Below the pieces are notes generated by a model. That model searched no databases, was not told where the DNA came from, and was given only the letters and a program-made list of their open reading frames with translations. A DNA stretch of 29,411 bases from JAUYMM01 sp049301455. Lineage in GTDB: Bacteria > Patescibacteriota > Microgenomatia > UBA8517. Below are positions 14,489-22,826 of the stretch, in pieces. Position 1 is the first letter of the stretch. The number at the start of each line of letters is the position of its first letter. Position numbers and translations under genes: made by a program. The stretch covers positions 1 through 29,411 of the forward strand of contig JBAQKY010000007.1 of NCBI GenBank assembly GCA_049301455.1, written 5' to 3'.

Positions 14489-17400
14489 ATGAAATCAAAA
14501 ACTAATTTGCGCCGAAATTTTGGAAAAGAGGAACACAACATTCCTAAGTTGGATCTGACTTTAGTCCAAAGACAATCTTGGCAATGGTTTTTAGACAAAG
14601 GTATAGCAGAAGAGTTAAAGAATATTTCTCCAATTGATGACTTCACAGGAAAAAACTGGCAATTAATGTTGGGTGATCACTCACTTGGCAAGCCAACAAT
14701 TACAGCCAGTTTCGCACAACAAAAAGGTATCACCTATGCAGCTCCACTTAAGATAACAGCAACTCTTATCAACAAAAGAACAGGAAAAGAAGTTAGCCAA
14801 GAAGTTTTCTTGGGCGATCTTCCACAGATGACAACAAGAGGAACATTTGTTATCAATGGTATTGAAAGAGCAGTTATTAACCAAATAGTTAGAAGTCCTG
14901 GAATTTATTTCTCAGGTGAAGTTGAATTAACTTCAGGAAGACTATTACACAAAGCAGAAGTAAGACCACTTCATGGGTCATGGCTTGAATTTGAAGTAAC
15001 TAAGAATGACTTAATCTATGCAAGAATTGATAGAAGAAAGAAAGTATTAGGAACTGTATTTCTTAAAGCTCTTGGAATGGAAAGTGAAAATGAAATAATT
15101 AAATTCTTTGCTGAAGCAGATATTGATAAAGAACATAAATATATTGAAGCAACACTTGCTAAAGACTCAACAAAAGGTAGAGATGACGCACTTCTTGAGA
15201 TTTATAGAAAACTAAGACCTGGTGAACCAGTACTTATTGAAAACGCAACAAATCTTTTTGAAAGCATGTTTTTAGATAAGAGAAGATATGACCTAGGTGA
15301 AGTTGGAAGGTACAAAATCAATAAAAGATTAAGTAATAGTGGAAGTGACAAATTGGTTAATGTTTTGACACTTAAGGATATAACCTCATCTCTTACATAC
15401 TTATTAGGACTTCAAAATGGAATCGGTCGCGTTGATGATATTGATCATCTTTCAAACAGACGTTTAAGAAGAGTTGGAGAATTGGTTGCTGTTAACGCCT
15501 TCAGAATTGGATTACTTAGGCTTGAAAGATCAGTTAAGGAAAAGATGAGCTTAATTTCAGTTGACGATAGACCACTTCCATCAAACTTAATCAATGCAAG
15601 ACCACTTATCTCATCACTTAATGAATTCTTTAGAAGTAATCAATTGTCAACAATTTTGGATGATACCAATCCACTTTCAGAAGTTGATAACTTGAGAAGA
15701 GTTTCAGTCTTAGGTGCAGGTGGTATAAACAAAGAAAGAGCATCATTCTCAATCAGAGACGTTAACTCGTCTCAATATGGAAGAATTGATCCAGTTAGAT
15801 CTCCTGAAGGACCAAACATCGGACTTGTTACCTACTTATCACTTCATGCAAGAGTTAACGAATTCGGATTTTTAGAAACACCATACAAGAAAGTTGTTAA
15901 AGAAGGTAAAAAAGTTAAAGTTACAGATGAAATTGTTTACTTAACAGCTGAAGATGAAGAAGTTTTAAACATTACTCATTCTGGAATTAGTATCGATGAA
16001 AAGGGTTATATTAAAGATGAAAGAGTTCCACTTAGACATTTAGGTGGTTTCACAGAAGGACCAGTCGATCTTGTAGACCTAATTGATGTTAGCCCAAGAC
16101 AACTTGTAGGAACATCAGCTTCACTTATTCCATTTTTGGCTCATGATGAAGGTAACCGTGCTCTTATGGGATCCAACATGCAATGTCAGGCTGTTCCACT
16201 TGTTGCACCAGAATCACCTGTTGTTGGAACTGGAATGGAAGCAGAAATCAGCAAAGCCATGATCAGAAACGTTTTAGCAAGACACGCTGGAGTTGTTGAA
16301 TACGCAGATAATGACAAAGTTGTAGTTAAACTTGATAAAAAGATCTCGATTGAAGAAGCAACTGAAGACATTGATGTTACAGATGCGGGAACAAAAGAAG
16401 TTTATTCAACAATGAAGTTTAAAAAGACTGCTCACTCAACTTGTTACAACCAAAGAGTTGCAGTTAAACCAGGAGACAAAGTTAACGAAGGTGATCTTCT
16501 TGTAGATGGTCCAGCCAGCCAAGAGGGTGAACTTGCATTAGGTCGTAACTTAGTTGTTGCTTATACTTCATTTGGTGGTTATGGTTTTGAAGACGCTATC
16601 TTAATTTCAGATAGATTAGTTAAAGATGATTTGTTAACTTCAATTCATATTGAAGAATATGATGCAGAAGTAGTTGACACAAAACTTGGTGCAGAAGAAA
16701 GAACAAAAGATATTCCAAATGTTTCAGAAAATGAGCTTGCAAACTTAGCTGATGATGGAATAGTTGTTGTTGGTGCAGAAGTTGGACCAAATGATATCTT
16801 AGTAGGAAAAATTGCACCAAAAGGTGAGACCGAATTAACCTCAGAAGAAAGACTTCTACGAGCTATCTTTGGTGAAAAAGCAAGAGAAGTTAGAGACACA
16901 TCCCTTAGAGTTCCACACGGTGAAAAAGGAATTGTTGTTGGAGTTTCAATCTTAGACAGAAACAAAGGTGATGATTTAGGACCTGGAGTAATTGAAAAGA
17001 TTACTGTTAAAGTTGCTCAGATCAGAAAGATTACAGTTGGAGATAAAATCGCAGGAAGACATGGAAACAAAGGTGTTATTGCTAAAATTATGGCAGTTTC
17101 AGATATGCCTTACTTACAAGATGGCACACCTGTAGATATTGTTATCTCACCACTTTCAGTACTTTCTCGTATGAATTTAGGTCAGCTTTTGGAAGCTCAC
17201 TTCGGTTTGGCATTACAAAAGAATGGCGAAAAAGGAGCATTCCCAGTCTTTGATCACGTAACTGAAGATGATTTGGTTACTGAACTTAAATCTGCAGATT
17301 TACCAATCAATGGAAAAGCAAGACTTATTGATGGTAGAACCGGTGAAGAATTCAAAGAAGATACAGTTGTAGGTGTAGGTTATATCTTAAAGCTTACCCA

Positions 17401-17851
17401 CATGGTCGAGGACAAGACCCATGCAAGATCAACTGGACCATACTCATTAGTCACACAACAACCACTTGGTGGAAAAGCACAAATGGGTGGTCAAAGACTT
17501 GGAGAAATGGAAGTCTGGGCACTTGAGGCACACAAAGCACAGCATATATTGCAAGAAATGCTTACTATCAAGTCAGATGATATCGTTGGGCGTGCAAAAG
17601 CATTTGAAGCAATCGTTAAGGGAACAGAAATTCCAGAATCAACAATTCCAGAATCGTTTAAGGTTTTGGTTCGTGAACTTAACGCTTTAGGCTTAAATAT
17701 TTTGCCAAAAGGTGTTATACTCGCAAAAGACACTCCTGAGGAAGACGTCAAAGATGGTATCAAATTCGCAGAAGAACTTGGTGCAGAAGCCGTAGCCACA
17801 GAGGAATTGTTAGACCCTAAAGGAAATATGGAGGTAATCGATGCTAACTAA
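14489..17851 (+). CDS. rpoB: RNA polymerase beta subunit
   Basis: A 1120-residue RpoB. Landmarks are RNFGKEE and PKLDLTLVQRQSW at the N-terminus, GTFVINGIERAVINQ, the fork/rifampicin region (QLSTILDDTNPLSEVDNLRR at 385-404), YGRIDPVRSPEGPNIGL, GRNLVVAYTSFGGYGFEDA, GDKIAGRHGNKGVI, and MGGQRLGEMEVWALEA at the C-terminus. The rifampicin region carries Thr388, Ile389 and Asn401 where E. coli has Gln513, Phe514 and His526. I chose ATG 14489; TTG 14465 is in frame but falls in the leader. The 3' end overlaps rpoC by 11 nt. Confidence 0.97.
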   Translation: MKSKTNLRRNFGKEEHNIPKLDLTLVQRQSWQWFLDKGIAEELKNISPIDDFTGKNWQLMLGDHSLGKPTITASFAQQKGITYAAPLKITATLINKRTGKEVSQEVFLGDLPQMTTRGTFVINGIERAVINQIVRSPGIYFSGEVELTSGRLLHKAEVRPLHGSWLEFEVTKNDLIYARIDRRKKVLGTVFLKALGMESENEIIKFFAEADIDKEHKYIEATLAKDSTKGRDDALLEIYRKLRPGEPVLIENATNLFESMFLDKRRYDLGEVGRYKINKRLSNSGSDKLVNVLTLKDITSSLTYLLGLQNGIGRVDDIDHLSNRRLRRVGELVAVNAFRIGLLRLERSVKEKMSLISVDDRPLPSNLINARPLISSLNEFFRSNQLSTILDDTNPLSEVDNLRRVSVLGAGGINKERASFSIRDVNSSQYGRIDPVRSPEGPNIGLVTYLSLHARVNEFGFLETPYKKVVKEGKKVKVTDEIVYLTAEDEEVLNITHSGISIDEKGYIKDERVPLRHLGGFTEGPVDLVDLIDVSPRQLVGTSASLIPFLAHDEGNRALMGSNMQCQAVPLVAPESPVVGTGMEAEISKAMIRNVLARHAGVVEYADNDKVVVKLDKKISIEEATEDIDVTDAGTKEVYSTMKFKKTAHSTCYNQRVAVKPGDKVNEGDLLVDGPASQEGELALGRNLVVAYTSFGGYGFEDAILISDRLVKDDLLTSIHIEEYDAEVVDTKLGAEERTKDIPNVSENELANLADDGIVVVGAEVGPNDILVGKIAPKGETELTSEERLLRAIFGEKAREVRDTSLRVPHGEKGIVVGVSILDRNKGDDLGPGVIEKITVKVAQIRKITVGDKIAGRHGNKGVIAKIMAVSDMPYLQDGTPVDIVISPLSVLSRMNLGQLLEAHFGLALQKNGEKGAFPVFDHVTEDDLVTELKSADLPINGKARLIDGRTGEEFKEDTVVGVGYILKLTHMVEDKTHARSTGPYSLVTQQPLGGKAQMGGQRLGEMEVWALEAHKAQHILQEMLTIKSDDIVGRAKAFEAIVKGTEIPESTIPESFKVLVRELNALGLNILPKGVILAKDTPEEDVKDGIKFAEELGAEAVATEELLDPKGNMEVIDAN
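17830..17835 (+). promoter_or_regulatory. Shine-Dalgarno sequence for rpoC (GGAGGT)
   Basis: GGAGGT sits 5 nt before ATG 17841, inside the end of rpoB. It is the clearest correctly spaced Shine-Dalgarno sequence in the window and shows that the 16S rRNA probably still has an anti-SD. It allows internal initiation at the rpoB/rpoC overlap. Confidence 0.75.
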
Positions 17852-20800
17852 TACATTAGATACATTATTTGAGTTAAAGAATCTTGAAGATTTTGCAACC
17901 TTAGTTATTAGACTTGCTTCACCTGACGATGTCAGAAAGTGGTCAAGAGGTGAGGTTACAAAACCAGAGACAATTAACTATAGAACATTAAAGTCTGAAA
18001 AAGACGGTCTTTTTGATGAAAAAATCTTTGGACCTACAAAAGACTGGGAATGTTATTGTGGAAAATACAAGAGAATTAGATACAAAGGTGTTATTTGTGA
18101 TAAATGTGGTGTTGAAGTAACACAATCTAGAGTTAGAAGAGAGAGAATGGGACATATTAGCCTTGCTTGCCCAGTTGCTCATATTTGGTTCTTTAAAGGT
18201 GCACCATCAAAGATTTCTACAATTTTAGGAGTAGCTCCAAGAGCAATTGAACAAGTTATCTACTTTGCAAGATATTTGGCTTTAAATGTTAATGAAGACA
18301 AAAAGAAAGAAGCAATCAAAGTTCTTGAAACTGCATTAGCAGATAGCGAAGCTCAAATAACAAACAGTTTCAAAGAAAAGAAAGATATTTTGTCTGTTGA
18401 AGCACAAAAAGCAAGAACAAAAATTGAAGGAAAAATCAAGGATAAGGAGCAATTATCCTTGGCAATGTCAGAAATTGAACTTGATGCAAGAAAGAAAGAA
18501 ACAGCTTTGTCAGAAGATGAAAAATCAAACCTTTCAAGAAATTCAAGATTATTTGAAAACTTAATTGCTTTAGTTCGAGGACTTAAAACCTTAAGTATTC
18601 TTTCAGAAGAAGAATACGACGAACTTTACACATTTGGAGCAGCAGACTTTTTTGAAGCAAAAATGGGTGCTGAAGCAGTACTTCAAGTATTAGGAGAAGT
18701 AGATCTTGAAACACTTTCAGCAGAACTTCGAAAAGAAGTAGATGAAACCAAGACTACCAGCACAAAATACATCAAAATTGTCAAAAGATTAAAACTTGTT
18801 GATGGATTAAGAAAATCAAAGACAGATCCAACTTGGATGGTTATGAAGGTCCTTCCAGTATTGCCTCCAGATCTAAGACCTATGGTTCAACTTTCTGGTG
18901 GTAGATTTGCTACATCTGATTTAAATGATTTATACAGAAGAGTAATCAACAGAAACAATAGACTTAAACACTTAATTGGTTTAGGTGCACCTGAAATCAT
19001 TCTTAGAAATGAAAAAAGAATGTTGCAAGAAGCTGTTGATTCATTAATTGATCAATCACAAAGAAAAGCAACAAGAAGAGCAAGAGGTAGACAACCACTT
19101 AGATCTCTTTCAGACATGCTTAAAGGAAAGCAAGGAAGATTTAGACAAAACCTTCTTGGAAAAAGAGTAGATTATTCAGGTCGTTCAGTTGTTATCGTTG
19201 GACCAGATCTTAAACTTAATCAATGTGGTCTTCCAAAAGAAATGGCACTTGAGATGTTTAAGCCATTTGTACTTCGTGAGATGATTGCAAGAGGAATTGC
19301 ACCAAACGTAAAGTCAGCTAAAAACATGCTTGATAGAAGACCACCAGAAGTCTTTGATATCTTGGAAGAGATTACAAAAGATCATCCAGTTTTGTTGAAT
19401 CGTGCACCATCATTGCACAAACTTTCAATTTTAGCATTTTACCCACTATTGATTGAAGGATCAGCTATTAGACTTCATCCAGCAGTCTGTTCAGGATTTA
19501 ATGCTGACTTTGACGGTGATCAAATGGCAGTTCACGTCCCACTTTCAAAGATGGCTATTGAAGAAGCAAAAGCTTTGATGCTTCCACAACACAACCTATT
19601 AAGACCATCTGACGGATCACCTGTTTCAACACCTGCATCAAAAGAAATGGCTCTTGGTGTTTATTACTTAACATCAATTGATACTAAATTACCAAAGTAT
19701 GAAACTATCTTTGCAGATAAAAATGAAGCAATTTCTGCAAATCAAACAGGATTAATTGAACTTAGACAACCAATTATGGTTCGTATTGATGGAAAAATAA
19801 TTGAGACAACGGTTGGAAGAATTTATTTCAATGAAATATTACCTTCAGTTTTTGAATTTGTAAACGAATCTTGTACATCAAGTGTTATCAAGAAGCTATT
19901 TAGTATTGCATATGCTAAATGTGATTCAGGAACTGTTGTAGAAATGATTGATGCTGTTAAAAACTTAGGATTTTCAGCTGGTACAATTTCAGGAATTTCA
20001 TTCGGAGTCTTTGACGCAGTTTTACTTAAAGATAAATCAAAGATTATCAAAGAGGCAGAAAACAAAGTTGCAGATATTGAAAATAACTTCAATATGGGAT
20101 TAATTACTCTTTCTGAAAAGAAGAGAATGACACAAGAAGTCTGGCTTGAAGTTTCAGACGATATTGCAGAAAAAACTTGGGCATTAATGGAGCCTACTAA
20201 CCCTATTAGAGTTGTTATTGATGCTAAAGTCGGTCGTGCATCAAGAGATCAGGTTAAACAGTTATCAGCAATGAGAGGTTTAGTTGTTGATCCAAACGGA
20301 AAGATTGTTGAACTTCCAATTAAATCTAACTTTAGAGAAGGTCTTTCAGTCTTTGAATATGTCACATCATCAAGAGGATCAAGAAAAGGACTTACAGATA
20401 CAGCTATTAAGACAGCTGATGCAGGTTACTTAACCAGAAGACTTGTTGATGTTGCCCACGATTTAATTGTTAGACTTGTTGACTGTGAAACAACTGAAGG
20501 AGTTGTAATCAGAAAAGCAGATAGACCAGCAGTCTTTACAAACAGAATTGTTGGAAGATACTTAACAAATGATGTTAAAGACACAAAAGGTAAAGTAATT
20601 GCAGTTACAGGAGACCTAATTGATGAAGAATTAGCAGTTAAAATTGATGCAGCTGCAGAAGAGATCACATTAAGATCACCACTTACTTGTGGAGCACGCC
20701 ATGGACTATGTGCAAAGTGTTATGGATGGGATATCTCAACCAAGAAAGAAGTAGAACCAGGAACACCAGTTGGAGTAGTTGCAGCACAGTCAATCGGTGA

Positions 20801-21569
20801 ACCAGGAACTCAGTTGACACTTAGAACAAAGCACGCTGCAGGTGCAGTTGGTGTTGACGTTACCCAAGGTCTTCCAAGAGTTGAAGAATTGGTTGAAGCT
20901 AGAACACCAAAAGTAGTTTCACAACTTGCTGAAATTTCAGGAAAGGTTGTCCTATCTGAAAATGAAGATGGTTGGAACATCGTAATTCGAGGAACAGGAA
21001 AGACAAAAGAAGAAAGAGAATATTTACTTCCAAAAACACTTGAATTAACAGTAGTTGATGGACAAACAATTGAGGCTGGAACTGCACTTTCAAAAGGTCC
21101 ACTTGATGTTAAAGATATTCTTTTGATCAAAGGATTAAGAGCTGCACAAGAGTATGTAGTTGCAGAACTTCAAAAAGTGTATGAATCACAAGGTATTGGT
21201 ATTAATGACAAACATTTTGAAGTAATTGTCAGAAAGATGAGTGATGAAATCAGAGTTGTTTCAGCTGGTGATACATCATTCTTACCAGGTGAACTATCAA
21301 GCAGAGCAACATTTGAAAGCGAAAATGAAAAGACTTTGGCTGCAGGTGGAGAACCAGCAACAGCATCACAAATTGTACTTGGAATAACTAGAAGATCACT
21401 TTATACAGAGTCATGGTTATCAGCTGCATCATTTGAACAAACAACTGATGTCTTAACTGAAAGCTCATTGATGGCAAGAGAAGATAAGTTATTGGGACTT
21501 AAGGAAAATGTTATTATTGGTAGACTTATTCCTGTAACAGCAGAGAAAGCTTTAATTAAAAATAACTAA
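17841..21569 (+). CDS. rpoC: RNA polymerase beta' subunit
   Basis: A 1242-residue RpoC. The N-terminal zinc site (CYCGKYK and CDKCGVEV), GRFRQNLLGKRVDYSGRSVV, and the active-site loop NADFDGDQM (catalytic Asp556, Asp558, Asp560) are intact. The second zinc site (Cys of VDCETTEG, then TCGARHGLCAKCYGW) and the trigger-loop region (PVGVVAAQSIGEPGTQLTLRTKHAAGA) are also intact. A coiled region at about 160-250, rich in Lys and Glu, occupies the clamp/coiled-coil area and is moderately long. It uses the Shine-Dalgarno at 17830-17835 and lies in the rpoBC operon. The only other changes are minor. Confidence 0.97.
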   Translation: MLTNTLDTLFELKNLEDFATLVIRLASPDDVRKWSRGEVTKPETINYRTLKSEKDGLFDEKIFGPTKDWECYCGKYKRIRYKGVICDKCGVEVTQSRVRRERMGHISLACPVAHIWFFKGAPSKISTILGVAPRAIEQVIYFARYLALNVNEDKKKEAIKVLETALADSEAQITNSFKEKKDILSVEAQKARTKIEGKIKDKEQLSLAMSEIELDARKKETALSEDEKSNLSRNSRLFENLIALVRGLKTLSILSEEEYDELYTFGAADFFEAKMGAEAVLQVLGEVDLETLSAELRKEVDETKTTSTKYIKIVKRLKLVDGLRKSKTDPTWMVMKVLPVLPPDLRPMVQLSGGRFATSDLNDLYRRVINRNNRLKHLIGLGAPEIILRNEKRMLQEAVDSLIDQSQRKATRRARGRQPLRSLSDMLKGKQGRFRQNLLGKRVDYSGRSVVIVGPDLKLNQCGLPKEMALEMFKPFVLREMIARGIAPNVKSAKNMLDRRPPEVFDILEEITKDHPVLLNRAPSLHKLSILAFYPLLIEGSAIRLHPAVCSGFNADFDGDQMAVHVPLSKMAIEEAKALMLPQHNLLRPSDGSPVSTPASKEMALGVYYLTSIDTKLPKYETIFADKNEAISANQTGLIELRQPIMVRIDGKIIETTVGRIYFNEILPSVFEFVNESCTSSVIKKLFSIAYAKCDSGTVVEMIDAVKNLGFSAGTISGISFGVFDAVLLKDKSKIIKEAENKVADIENNFNMGLITLSEKKRMTQEVWLEVSDDIAEKTWALMEPTNPIRVVIDAKVGRASRDQVKQLSAMRGLVVDPNGKIVELPIKSNFREGLSVFEYVTSSRGSRKGLTDTAIKTADAGYLTRRLVDVAHDLIVRLVDCETTEGVVIRKADRPAVFTNRIVGRYLTNDVKDTKGKVIAVTGDLIDEELAVKIDAAAEEITLRSPLTCGARHGLCAKCYGWDISTKKEVEPGTPVGVVAAQSIGEPGTQLTLRTKHAAGAVGVDVTQGLPRVEELVEARTPKVVSQLAEISGKVVLSENEDGWNIVIRGTGKTKEEREYLLPKTLELTVVDGQTIEAGTALSKGPLDVKDILLIKGLRAAQEYVVAELQKVYESQGIGINDKHFEVIVRKMSDEIRVVSAGDTSFLPGELSSRATFESENEKTLAAGGEPATASQIVLGITRRSLYTESWLSAASFEQTTDVLTESSLMAREDKLLGLKENVIIGRLIPVTAEKALIKNN

Positions 21570-21572
21570 ATT

Positions 21573-21995
21573 ATGCCAACAGCCAATCAATTAGTAAAAT
21601 ATGGAAGAACCTCAAACAAAAAGAAGTCCAAAGCAACTTCTTTAAAGAAATGGTTCAATTCTAAAGACCGTGAATTTGGAACTAACGCATCACCTTTTAA
21701 AAGAGGAGTTGTTTTAACAGTTAGAACTCAAACACCTAGAAAACCAAACTCAGCGCTACGTAAAGTTGCAAGAGTTAGGCTTTCAAACAAACAAGAAGTA
21801 ACTGCATACATTCCAGGTGAAGGTCATGAACTTGCAGAACATTCAGTTGTTTTGGTTAGAGGTGGAAAAGTTAAAGATTTGTCAGGTGTAAAATACACAA
21901 TAGTTAGAGGAAAACTTGATACAACTGGAGTTTCAGGAAGACAAACATCAAGATCAAGATATGGAGTAAAGAAAGATCAAGGAGGAAAGAAATAA
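21573..21995 (+). CDS. rpsL: 30S ribosomal protein S12
   Basis: A 140-residue S12, a decoding-centre protein. The signatures RTQTPRKPNSALRKVARVRL, PGEGHELAEHSVVLVRGG and VKDLSGVKYTIVRG are clear. Arg56 (AGA 21738-21740) occupies the position of E. coli Lys43 (Lys42 in mature numbering), where TPKKPNS is usual; this change gives streptomycin resistance in E. coli and M. tuberculosis. The C-terminal tail (DQGGKK) is slightly longer than in E. coli. It begins 3 nt after rpoC. Confidence 0.97.
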   Translation: MPTANQLVKYGRTSNKKKSKATSLKKWFNSKDREFGTNASPFKRGVVLTVRTQTPRKPNSALRKVARVRLSNKQEVTAYIPGEGHELAEHSVVLVRGGKVKDLSGVKYTIVRGKLDTTGVSGRQTSRSRYGVKKDQGGKK

Positions 21996-21999
21996 ACAT

Positions 22000-22479
22000 A
22001 TGCCAAGAAAAGGACCAGCAAGAAAAAGATTAGTTGAAGTAGATCCTCTTTATGGAAGTCGCTTAATTGCAAAGCTCATAAACAGGAGTATGTATGATGG
22101 TAAAAAATCAGTTGCTCAAAGAGAAGTCTATAGAGCACTTGAGATAATTGCAGAAAAAACAAAAGATGAACCAACAAAAATCTTTGAACAAGCAATTGAA
22201 AACATCAAACCAGAAATGGAAGTTAGAGCAAAAAGAGTTGGTGGCGCAGCATATCAAGTTCCAATGCAAGTTAGAGGAGAAAGAAAAGAATCACTTTCAA
22301 TTAGATGGTTGGTTGCAGCTGCAAGAGCAAAATCAAATTCAGAATTTCACACCTATGGTGAAAAATTGGCACAAGAATTAATGGATGCTGCAAAAGCAGA
22401 AGGTGGAGCAGTTAGAAAAAGACAAGAAATGGAACGCCAAGCAGAAGCAAACAAAGCCTTCTCTCACTTCAAGTGGTAA
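22000..22479 (+). CDS. rpsG: 30S ribosomal protein S7
   Basis: A 159-residue S7, which binds the 3' domain of 16S rRNA and starts head assembly. Landmarks are MPRKGPARKR, KLINRSMYDGKKSVAQREVY, EVRAKRVGGAAYQVPMQV, RWLVAAARAKS, and AFSHFKW at the end. AAGGAGG at 21979-21985, within the end of rpsL, could act as its Shine-Dalgarno, though the 14-nt gap to ATG is long. In E. coli S7 represses its own operon; no equivalent site is recognised here. Confidence 0.97.
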   Translation: MPRKGPARKRLVEVDPLYGSRLIAKLINRSMYDGKKSVAQREVYRALEIIAEKTKDEPTKIFEQAIENIKPEMEVRAKRVGGAAYQVPMQVRGERKESLSIRWLVAAARAKSNSEFHTYGEKLAQELMDAAKAEGGAVRKRQEMERQAEANKAFSHFKW

Positions 22480-22489
22480 TATTATATCA

Positions 22490-22744
22490 ATGGGTCAAAT
22501 AAAGGAATTTTTCAAAGATGACTTAAATGCTGGTTTTGGGTGGGGAATTCTTTCTATAATATTTGTATTAATACCCCTACCATTGTTTCAAAATTTTTTG
22601 CTTGGAGCAATGGCTTCGAGTATGGGGTTTAATCGAAATAAAAAAGCAATTTCCGCTGGTAGAAAATTCGGTATATTAGGAAATATCTTGTGCTCGATTC
22701 CTTTTGTTTATATTTGTTTTGTTATCGTAGAAATTGTATTGTAA
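22490..22744 (+). CDS. Small two-TM membrane protein inserted between rpsG and fusA
   Basis: An 84-residue protein with two hydrophobic helices (about residues 17-41, GWGILSIIFVLIPLPLF, and 61-83, ILGNILCSIPFVYICFVIV) separated by a basic loop (GFNRNKKAISAGRKFG). It resembles the small DUF4190-type or Tic20-like two-helix proteins only in outline, and I do not recognise it. Its start is 11 nt after rpsG, and it occupies a place normally free of genes in the str operon. It probably depends on read-through from the rpoB promoter. Confidence 0.65.
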   Translation: MGQIKEFFKDDLNAGFGWGILSIIFVLIPLPLFQNFLLGAMASSMGFNRNKKAISAGRKFGILGNILCSIPFVYICFVIVEIVL

Positions 22745-22754
22745 AAATTATCAA

Positions 22755-22783
22755 TTGAATTAGGTTTCCACTCCTGATACAAT
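22755..22783 (+). promoter_or_regulatory. fusA promoter
   Basis: TTGAAT (22755-22760), a 17-nt spacer and an extended -10 TGA-TACAAT (22775-22783). Predicted start near 22790, giving a leader of about 37 nt. Confidence 0.8.
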
Positions 22784-22790
22784 CACTCTT

Positions 22791-22810
22791 GCTCCATAAG
22801 GAGTTTTTTT
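22791..22810 (+). promoter_or_regulatory. Terminator-like hairpin at the 5' end of the fusA leader
   Basis: GCTCC-ATAA-GGAGT forms four pairs plus one G-U, followed by T7 (22804-22810). It begins about at the predicted transcript start, so it is too early for normal termination. It may cap the RNA or serve as a weak attenuator. It also contains a GGAG, but this lies 23 nt before the ATG, too far for a ribosome site. Confidence 0.5.
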
Positions 22811-22826
22811 ACCGAAAAGAATTAAA

